In this document: positions 28,630 to 34,203 of the stretch, piece by piece
Layout of the letters: every line of letters begins with the position of its first letter
How positions within the stretch are numbered: position 1 is the first letter of the stretch
Source of the DNA: Bacillota bacterium
GTDB taxonomy: Bacteria; Bacillota; Desulfotomaculia; Desulfotomaculales; Pelotomaculaceae
Reading direction: 5' to 3'
DNA length: 34,203 nucleotides
Assembly: GCA_029555205.1 (NCBI GenBank)
Contig: JAKPTB010000125.1
Span: 1 to 34,203, forward strand
Position numbers and translations under genes: made by a program
Notes under the pieces: generated by a model
Database searches by the model: none
Told to the model about the DNA's origin: nothing
Seen by the model: only the letters and a program-made list of their open reading frames with translations

Positions 28630-31176
28630 ATGCACGGTAAGCCGGAGCTTTTAGCGCCGGCCGGCGACTGGGAAGCCCTGGTGGCCGCCGTGGAAAACGG
28701 CGCGGATGCTGTTTACCTCGGGGGCAAGCTTTTCAACGCCAGGCAGTCCGCCGGGAACTTTGACGACCTTGAACTCAGCCGGGCGGTCCATTTTGCCCAT
28801 GTCCGGGGGGTCAGGGTTTACGTTACGGTTAATACCCTTCTGGACCATAGCGAGGTTAAGGAGGCGGTCCGGTTCCTCCATTTTTTGCAACAGTGCGGGG
28901 CCGACGCCGCCATTATTCAAGATCTGGGCCTGCTCCGGCTGGCCCGTGAGGCCGTTCCGGAGCTTCCCCTGCACGCCAGCACCCAGATGACCGTACATAA
29001 TCTGCCGGCGGTTCAATTATTAAAAGAGGCCGGGATCAGCAGGATTGTGCTGGCCAGGGAGCTTTCCCTCGCTACCATCCGGGAAATTGTCCGGTCAGGT
29101 GGAGTAGGGCTTGAGGTTTTCATTCACGGCGCCCTCTGCGTGTGTTACTCCGGCCAGTGTCTCATGTCCAGTATGATTGGGGGCCGCAGCGGGAACAGGG
29201 GGCGCTGCGCTCAGCCTTGCCGCCTGAACTACGTCCTGGTAGACCGGCAGGGCCGCAGTCTGGCGGAACCCGGGCAGGTTGGCGATTACCTGTTGAGTCC
29301 CCGGGACCTGAACTTGAGTGAAAGACTGCCCGACCTGATTGAAGCAGGCATAACTTCTTTTAAGATTGAAGGAAGGATGAAGCGGCCGGAGTACGTGGCC
29401 ACGGTGGTAAGGATTTACCGGGGCCTTTTGGACCGGGCTGCGGCAGGCGGGCCTTACGCTGTTGGGGCGGAAGAGGCCCGGGACCTGGCGCAGATTTTTA
29501 ACCGGGATTTTACAACCGGTTATTTTTACGGGCGTCCCGGCCGGGAGCTGATGAGCTACAAGCGCCCGAACAACCGTGGTATCCGTCTGGGGCGCGTCAA
29601 GGGCTTTGACCGCAAAAGCCGCCTGGTGGAAATAAACCTGGAAGAGCCCCTGGGTATAGGGGACGGGATTGAAGTCTGGGTAACCAGGGGAGGCCGGGCC
29701 GCCGGGGAAGTGGGGCGCATCCTGCTGGAGGGCAGACCCGTGGAACGTGCCCCGGCTGGTGCCACTGTGCAGCTGGAGATACCCGGCCGGGTTTTTCCCG
29801 GGGACAGGGTTTTCAAGACCCACGACGCCGGCCTGATGGAAAGGGCCAGGTCCAGTTATAAATCTCCCGGTGGGCAGCGGAAAATACCCCTTGTCTTTAC
29901 AGTAGAGGGCCGTTTGGGTGAGCCGCTGAAAATCCTGGCCAGGGACGACGAGGGATTTACCGGCGAGGCCGTTACTGCCTCACCGGCCAGCGAGGCTCAA
30001 AAACGGCCCCTGACCCATGAATACCTGGAAAAACAACTGGGCCGGCTGGGCAATACGCCCTTCAGGCTGGCCCGGCTGGAGTGCCGGCTGGAAGGGGATT
30101 TGATGGTGCCGGTGAGCGAGATCAACGAAGCCCGCAGGCAGGCCCTGGCCCGTTTGGAGGAAGAGCGGACGGCTGCCTTCAGGCGCCCGCCCGTTCCGGA
30201 GGAGGTTTTTCAGCGCCGTCTTGCCGCAGCCCTCTCCGGCCTGCCCAAAGAGCAGGGGAGCCGGGCCGGGGTGCCGGAGCTTTCTGTGGTTGTGGGCGAT
30301 CTTGCTTCCCTCAGGTCTGCCGTCAGGGCGGGAGCCTGGGAAGTATGTCTCAGCGGCGAACAGTACCGCTCCAGGCCGCCGGTTTCCCTGGAGGAAATCC
30401 TGGCCGGGAGCGAAGCCTGTGCTGAGGCCGGCGTACGGTTCATCCTGGGCTCGCCCAGAATCCTGCAGGACGGGGAGCTGGACGGCTTTTGCCGCCTTCT
30501 GGAAAAGGTGCGTGAAGGGCATTTGGACGGTGTCATGGCCGGTAATCTGGGAGTAATTAAGAAAATGCGGGAATTAACCGGCCTGCCGGTCTTTGCCGAT
30601 TTTTCCTTGAATGTTTTTAATATTGAGGCGGTGCGTTTTCTGATGGAAACAGGAGTGAGCCGGGTAACCCTCTCCCCGGAATTGACCCTGGAGCAGGTGA
30701 GGCAGATGGCCGGTTTGCTGCCGCTTCCCGCTGAGGTAATCGTCCACGGCGCGCTGCCCCTCATGGTTTCCGAGTACTGTGTTGCGGGCAGCTTGCTCGG
30801 GGAGAAGGATAAAGGTAAGGGCTGCCCGGCGCCCTGCCGGAGTACGGGCGGCTGCGGCCTCAAGGACCGCAAAGGGATTGTTTTCCCTGTGGAACTGGAT
30901 CAGTACTGCCGCATGCACATCTTTAACTCCCGTGACCTGTGCGTCATCGACGACCTACCCGAACTTGCCGGGGCGGGCGTATCAGTACTGCGGATTGAGG
31001 CCAGGCGCGAGGGCTCAAGCTATGTCCGGGACGTAACCAGGGCTTACCGGGCTGCCCTGGCCCAAAAACCTGGAGAGCGAAGCGCAGAGAGGCTGGCGCT
31101 GTGGAAGGAGAGTCTGGCCCGTTACAGTCCGGCGGGTTTTACCAAAGGCCATTTCTACAGGGGAGTTTTGATCTAG
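28630..31176 (+). CDS. Two-module peptidase U32 family protein with DUF3656-like insert
   Basis: 848 residues. The first module starts ELLAPAGDWEALVAAVENGADAVYLGG and has the U32 signature EVFIHGALCVCYSGQC (Cys170, Cys172 and Cys177) with CAQPC (Cys193 to Cys197). A middle insert (about 380-520) resembles DUF3656. The last 300 residues repeat the U32 barrel, with VIVHGALPLMVSEYC and CPAPCRSTGGC Cys clusters. Long U32 proteins include RlhA (23S rRNA C2501 hydroxylation in E. coli) and related tRNA-hydroxylating enzymes; short ones are collagenase-like peptidases. The Cys clusters suggest an iron-sulfur enzyme more than a protease. In Firmicutes U32 genes commonly lie near mutS2, as here. ATG follows GGAGAAAAGGAG. 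Confidence 0.92.
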   Translation: MHGKPELLAPAGDWEALVAAVENGADAVYLGGKLFNARQSAGNFDDLELSRAVHFAHVRGVRVYVTVNTLLDHSEVKEAVRFLHFLQQCGADAAIIQDLGLLRLAREAVPELPLHASTQMTVHNLPAVQLLKEAGISRIVLARELSLATIREIVRSGGVGLEVFIHGALCVCYSGQCLMSSMIGGRSGNRGRCAQPCRLNYVLVDRQGRSLAEPGQVGDYLLSPRDLNLSERLPDLIEAGITSFKIEGRMKRPEYVATVVRIYRGLLDRAAAGGPYAVGAEEARDLAQIFNRDFTTGYFYGRPGRELMSYKRPNNRGIRLGRVKGFDRKSRLVEINLEEPLGIGDGIEVWVTRGGRAAGEVGRILLEGRPVERAPAGATVQLEIPGRVFPGDRVFKTHDAGLMERARSSYKSPGGQRKIPLVFTVEGRLGEPLKILARDDEGFTGEAVTASPASEAQKRPLTHEYLEKQLGRLGNTPFRLARLECRLEGDLMVPVSEINEARRQALARLEEERTAAFRRPPVPEEVFQRRLAAALSGLPKEQGSRAGVPELSVVVGDLASLRSAVRAGAWEVCLSGEQYRSRPPVSLEEILAGSEACAEAGVRFILGSPRILQDGELDGFCRLLEKVREGHLDGVMAGNLGVIKKMRELTGLPVFADFSLNVFNIEAVRFLMETGVSRVTLSPELTLEQVRQMAGLLPLPAEVIVHGALPLMVSEYCVAGSLLGEKDKGKGCPAPCRSTGGCGLKDRKGIVFPVELDQYCRMHIFNSRDLCVIDDLPELAGAGVSVLRIEARREGSSYVRDVTRAYRAALAQKPGERSAERLALWKESLARYSPAGFTKGHFYRGVLI

Positions 31177-31178
31177 AA

Positions 31179-31242
31179 AGCGCCGGTTGTCCCAGGGAAT
31201 GTACTATTGACGTCCTCATAATTGTTAGACAATACCGGCGCT
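31179..31242 (+). other. Long inverted repeat between convergent genes
   Basis: AGCGCCGG (31179-31186) then TTGTC (31187-31191) pair with GACAA (31228-31232) and CCGGCGCT (31235-31242), leaving a 36-base loop and a 2-base bulge. It lies just past the U32 stop and could act as a transcription barrier for either strand, but there is no T-run. A second short hairpin, CCGGCC / GGCCGG (31279-31284 with 31291-31296), follows. The rest of the 220-base gap holds nothing I can support. Confidence 0.6.
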
Positions 31243-31395
31243 ATCTCTATATATCGAAATATACCTAAATCTACCTTGCCGGCCATTCCTGGCCGGTGTA
31301 CACAGGGCACTCCTTGATTTGCTCCGGGTTTTAGATGCCGCTGTTTTAAAAGATGCAGGGGTTACGGTTAACCATTTCCAGGTGGGGAAATACCA

Positions 31396-32148
31396 CTACC
31401 ATCTTCTAGTACTGCCGCCACCGCCACCTGAACCGCCAAAACCGCCACCACCAGAACCGCCGCCGCCTCCTCCCCGGGAGAACATCCCTAAAAACAGACC
31501 GAGAAAAAACCCGTTTAAGAAGCGCTGGTCTAAATAAAAAAGCAGGATGAGCACTATGGCTATTAAAACTATTGCCCAGGCGGGCAAAGAAGACTGGAAT
31601 GCCGGTGAATCCGCCGGCGACTGGGGTGAGTCCGTTTCCAGGGTTACTTGATACTCCCTGGCCACTTCCTGGATTATCGCCCTGTAACCGTTCAGGATTC
31701 CCGAATTATAGTCATTATTTCGGAAATACGGAATCATGTAGGTATCCTGAATCTGGCCTGTCCTGGCATCCGGCAGGGCGCCTTCCAGGCCGTAACCGAC
31801 CTCGATCCGGGCAACCCGTTCTGTTGGAGATACAAGGATCAACAGGCCATTATTTAAACTCTTATCTCCAATCCCCCAACCCCGCAGCATTGCCAGGGCA
31901 TATTCCTCAGGGGCCGCTCCGTTAAGGCTGTCAACGGTGACAACAACGATTTGTGCCTTTGTTTTTTGCGCCAGAGCAGCGGAAGTTTGAACAATGGTTT
32001 GCTCCGTATCAGCATCCAGTACATCCGCCTGGTCTAATACATAAAATTGACTGCCGGGCTGCGGTATGGCCGGGACGGCTGACGCTACGGGGGAAAACAC
32101 TGCCAGCAGCAAAAAGGTCAGTACTACAATCAGGGAAAGCCTCTTCAT
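31396..32148 (-). CDS. TPM-domain (YgcG-like) exported membrane protein
   Basis: 250 residues. Signal peptide 1-24 (ends ASAVPA), then a TPM domain (about 35-165) with VLDQADVLDADTEQTI, IVVVTVDSLNGAAPEEYALAM, GLLILVSPTERVARIEVGYGLEG and LPDARTGQI, the signatures of the family. A membrane helix (about 190-207) follows, then FFLGLFLGMFSRGGGG and a Gly-rich tail with repeated GGGG. TPM proteins are usually extracytoplasmic and are linked to phosphatase-like or photosystem-assembly roles; bacterial function is mostly unknown. It is 26 bases downstream of lemA, a very common pairing. AGAGGTTG precedes the ATG. No good terminator is visible downstream on this strand. Confidence 0.92.
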   Translation of the reverse strand: MKRLSLIVVLTFLLLAVFSPVASAVPAIPQPGSQFYVLDQADVLDADTEQTIVQTSAALAQKTKAQIVVVTVDSLNGAAPEEYALAMLRGWGIGDKSLNNGLLILVSPTERVARIEVGYGLEGALPDARTGQIQDTYMIPYFRNNDYNSGILNGYRAIIQEVAREYQVTLETDSPQSPADSPAFQSSLPAWAIVLIAIVLILLFYLDQRFLNGFFLGLFLGMFSRGGGGGGSGGGGFGGSGGGGGSTRRW

Positions 32149-32174
32149 CTGGTTTCAACCTCTTATTCACTTAT

Positions 32175-32732
32175 CTAGTTGGAGAAATCAACCTTCGGTA
32201 CCTCACCGGCGCTTTCAGCCGCTTTGAAGTAATCCTTCGGTCCAAAACCAAAAATTCCGGCATAAATGGAAGTGGGAAAAACCTTAATTTTAGTGTTATA
32301 AGCCTGAACGGCATTATTGTAATCCATGCGGGCTGTGGCGATACGGTTTTCTGTACCGGCGAGCTCATCTTGTAAAGCCCTGAAATTGGCATCCGCCTTC
32401 AACTGCGGGTAGTTTTCAGCGATGGCCAACAATCTTCCCAGGGCGGAGTTTAAAGCCTGATCAGCCTGAGCTGCCTCACTCACAGTGGCAGCTCCCGCTA
32501 ACTTTGCCCTCGCTTCGGCAACCTGCGTAAAAATTTCTTCTTCATGTGTTGCGTAACCCTTCACTGTTTGAACCAGGTTCGGGATCAAATCCGCCCTTCG
32601 CTGCAGCTGGTTTTCCACCTGGCTCCAACTGCTGTTTACACTTTCGGACAGCCTGACCAGGTTGTTATAACCAGGGATTATTAAAATAGCCAGGATTAGA
32701 ATAATACCTGCAGGGATTAACAATTTTCTCAA
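32175..32732 (-). CDS. lemA: LemA family membrane protein
   Basis: 185 residues from TTG at 32732. An ATG at 32753 lies before the AAGGAGG at 32742-32748, so it cannot be the start; the TTG sits 9 bases after the motif. An N-terminal membrane helix (about 3-20) is followed by the all-helical LemA domain with SYNS-like GYNNLVRLSESVNSSWSQVENQLQRR, DLIPNLVQTVKGYATHE and the closing FPTSIYAGIFGF-like region. LemA proteins have a short external N-terminus and a cytosolic helical bundle; their role is not settled. It forms a two-gene operon with the TPM-domain gene. Confidence 0.93.
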   Translation of the reverse strand: MRKLLIPAGIILILAILIIPGYNNLVRLSESVNSSWSQVENQLQRRADLIPNLVQTVKGYATHEEEIFTQVAEARAKLAGAATVSEAAQADQALNSALGRLLAIAENYPQLKADANFRALQDELAGTENRIATARMDYNNAVQAYNTKIKVFPTSIYAGIFGFGPKDYFKAAESAGEVPKVDFSN

Positions 32733-32789
32733 TTTAACCGTCCTCCTTATCATTTAGACTGTGTTTAAATAATAAAACCTTAGGCGTAT

Positions 32790-32820
32790 ATTATATCACC
32801 CCGGGTGTCTGTGGTGACTA
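32790..32820 (-). promoter_or_regulatory. Promoter of lemA-TPM operon (minus strand)
   Basis: On the minus strand TGATATAAT gives an extended -10 (TATAAT at 32795-32790, TG at 32798-32797). A weak -35 TAGTCA occurs at 32820-32815, spacing 19. The consensus -10 with TG extension makes this the likely start for lemA. Confidence 0.65.
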
Positions 32821-32951
32821 TTTTTTTTCGTCATCTATAATCGTACTCCTTTTCAAGGCTTTAGACCGCAACGAAGATGCTGCTTGGCTTATTCTTTGCG
32901 AAGTCCTGCTCCTTCGAAAAAACAGGTAAAGGAGCTGAAACTTTTTGTTTG

Positions 32952-32980
32952 TTGATCAGGAGGGATGCCCGTAGTAGAAT
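32952..32980 (+). promoter_or_regulatory. Promoter of mutS2
   Basis: TTGATC (32952-32957), 17-base spacer, TAGAAT (32975-32980). It lies 88 bases before the mutS2 ATG. A TTGACA at 33033 has no matching -10 and is not used. Confidence 0.6.
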
Positions 32981-33067
32981 AATAAAATGAATCGGGCAGT
33001 GAGTAATCAGATAAAACTTTTAAATAAGTGAATTGACAGGGAATGTTTAAAGAAAAAAGGCGGGTCT

Positions 33068-34203
33068 ATGGATAAAAAGGTACTGAGAAGGCTTGAATTT
33101 CATAAAGTGCTGGAGCAGCTGGCCTCCTATGCCGTTTCCCCCCTGGGAAAAGAGCGGGTAATGGAGCTGGAACCGGTTGATGACCTGGGGACAATAATCA
33201 GGTGGCAGAAGGAGACCACCGAGGGGCGCGAGCTGATGAGACTGGACCCGGCTGCAGAATTTGGCGGCTGGAAGGATGTCCGGGTCCAGATCAAAAGGGC
33301 GCAGCGCGGAGCCCTCCTTGAACCTGAGGAACTGACGGCGGTGGCGGATACGTTGACCGCGGGCAGGCTTCTGAAGAATTTTCTCCAGGAGCGGCAGGAA
33401 CGGTACCCGCTGCTGAGTGAACTTTCCTATGCGCTGGCTTCCCTGCCGGATCTGGAAAAAGAGATCAAGAGGTCGATCCTGCCCGGCGGCGAGGTGGCGG
33501 ACACGGCGTCCTCCGAGCTGGCCCAGTTGCGGCGTAAAATTATAAACAACCAGGCCCGGATTAAGGAGCATCTGGAGCATGTGATCCGCTCCCCCAATTA
33601 CCAGAAGTATTTACAGGACCCCATCGTGACAATCCGGGAGGGCCGTTACGTTGTTCCGGTAAAGATTGAGTACCGCTCCCAGGTGCCCGGCATTGTCCAC
33701 GACCAGTCTTCCAGCGGCGCCACGCTCTTCATCGAGCCCATGGCCGTGGTGGAGAAGAATAACGAACTGAAGCGCCTCATGATTGCCGAAAAGCAGGAAG
33801 TTTTGCGCATACTTAGCAGTCTGACCGCCTGGGTGGCCCAGAATGCCGAAACCATTCAAATTTCCCTGGAAGCCCTGGGGGACTTTGACTTTATCATGGC
33901 CAGGGCCAGGTACAGCCGGAAGCTGGATGCCTGGGAGCCCGGGCTGGCCGGCGAGGCCGTAATGGACATCCGGCAGGCCAGGCACCCCCTCTTAAAAGGA
34001 GATGTGGTGCCGGTGAACATCCGTATCGGCGAAGATTTCGACACCCTGATCATAACCGGGCCAAACACCGGCGGCAAGACAGTTACCTTGAAAACAGCAG
34101 GGCTGATGGTATTGATGGCCCAGTCCGGTTTGCACATACCGGCCGGTGAAGGTTCCAAACTTGGCATTTTCAAACAGGTCTTTGCCGATATCGGGGATGA
34201 ACA
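33068..34203 (+). CDS. mutS2: MutS2 endonuclease/ATPase (3' truncated by window)
   Basis: The frame runs from ATG 33068 to the last base, so only the first 378 or so of about 785 residues are present. Residues 1-250 form the core helical domain (MDKKVLRRLEFHKVLEQLASYAVSP in parts, then IVTIREGRYVVPVKIEYRSQVPGIVHDQS in parts). Walker A is TGPNTGGKTVTLK at about 338-350. MutS2 uses ATP and its C-terminal Smr domain (outside the window) in ribosome rescue or suppression of homologous recombination, depending on species. The absence of a MutS mismatch-binding domain separates it from MutS. It follows the convergent lemA/TPM pair and has its own promoter. Confidence 0.96.
   Translation, partial: MDKKVLRRLEFHKVLEQLASYAVSPLGKERVMELEPVDDLGTIIRWQKETTEGRELMRLDPAAEFGGWKDVRVQIKRAQRGALLEPEELTAVADTLTAGRLLKNFLQERQERYPLLSELSYALASLPDLEKEIKRSILPGGEVADTASSELAQLRRKIINNQARIKEHLEHVIRSPNYQKYLQDPIVTIREGRYVVPVKIEYRSQVPGIVHDQSSSGATLFIEPMAVVEKNNELKRLMIAEKQEVLRILSSLTAWVAQNAETIQISLEALGDFDFIMARARYSRKLDAWEPGLAGEAVMDIRQARHPLLKGDVVPVNIRIGEDFDTLIITGPNTGGKTVTLKTAGLMVLMAQSGLHIPAGEGSKLGIFKQVFADIGDE

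Noticed and set aside
31414-31480. Tandem CCG/CCA-rich low-complexity tract resembling a repeat array
   Set aside because: It is the glycine-rich C-terminal coding region of the TPM-domain gene read on the opposite strand, not an independent repeat.
33033-33061. TTGACA at 33033 as mutS2 promoter
   Set aside because: At 16-18 bases downstream there is only purine-rich sequence and the ribosome-binding site, so no -10 is present.

Overview
The window looks like chromosomal DNA of a Gram-positive, probably anaerobic Firmicute of the Peptococcaceae / Desulfotomaculum-Pelotomaculum type. The evidence is the infC-rpmI-rplT operon with an L20-type leader, a T-box ahead of pheST, SipW, ZapA, PolX and MutS2, strong AGGAGG ribosome-binding sites, frequent TTG starts, and a dispersed repeat with a CCGTCCCC core that I recall from such genomes. 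This assignment is an inference; no rRNA gene is present.

Region 1 (1-7740) is a one-directional cluster for secreted or surface proteins. It holds the end of a TasA/camelysin-like protein, a membrane-anchored protein with a Pro/Gly/Asn-rich linker, a SipW-type signal peptidase, three more small exported proteins and a 962-residue GLUG-repeat protein. Several share a similar C-terminal strand pattern. The natural reading is a SipW-processed fibre or surface-layer system with a large repeat adhesin.

Region 2 (7741-15452) is housekeeping. A consensus promoter and L20-type leader precede infC (ATT start), rpmI and rplT. A short stretch with three degenerate copies of the dispersed repeat follows, then a TrkA/KtrA-type potassium regulator and a SpoU-family RNA methyltransferase. 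A promoter and long tRNA-Phe T-box leader (UUC specifier) then drive pheS-pheT.

Region 3 (15453-24492) is accessory in character and sits between pheT and zapA. It holds a Gfo/Idh/MocA oxidoreductase, then an ArsR-type repressor followed by a tight operon of a BioB/HydE-like radical SAM enzyme, a G3E (CobW-like) GTPase and a TrsS-like radical SAM protein, then a large PAS/GAF/GGDEF/HD-GYP cyclic-di-GMP protein. The ArsR-rSAM-GTPase-rSAM unit is the best candidate here for an undescribed pathway: a thiol-rich metal(loid) sensor controls two radical SAM enzymes and a possible metal-insertion GTPase.

Region 4 (24493-34203) returns to core genes: zapA, polX, a 3-methyladenine DNA glycosylase, a NIF3-like protein, a two-module U32 peptidase-family protein, a convergent lemA/TPM-domain pair on the minus strand, and the first two-thirds or so of mutS2, which runs off the window end. 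No tRNA or rRNA genes, CRISPR arrays, insertion sequences or phage genes were seen.
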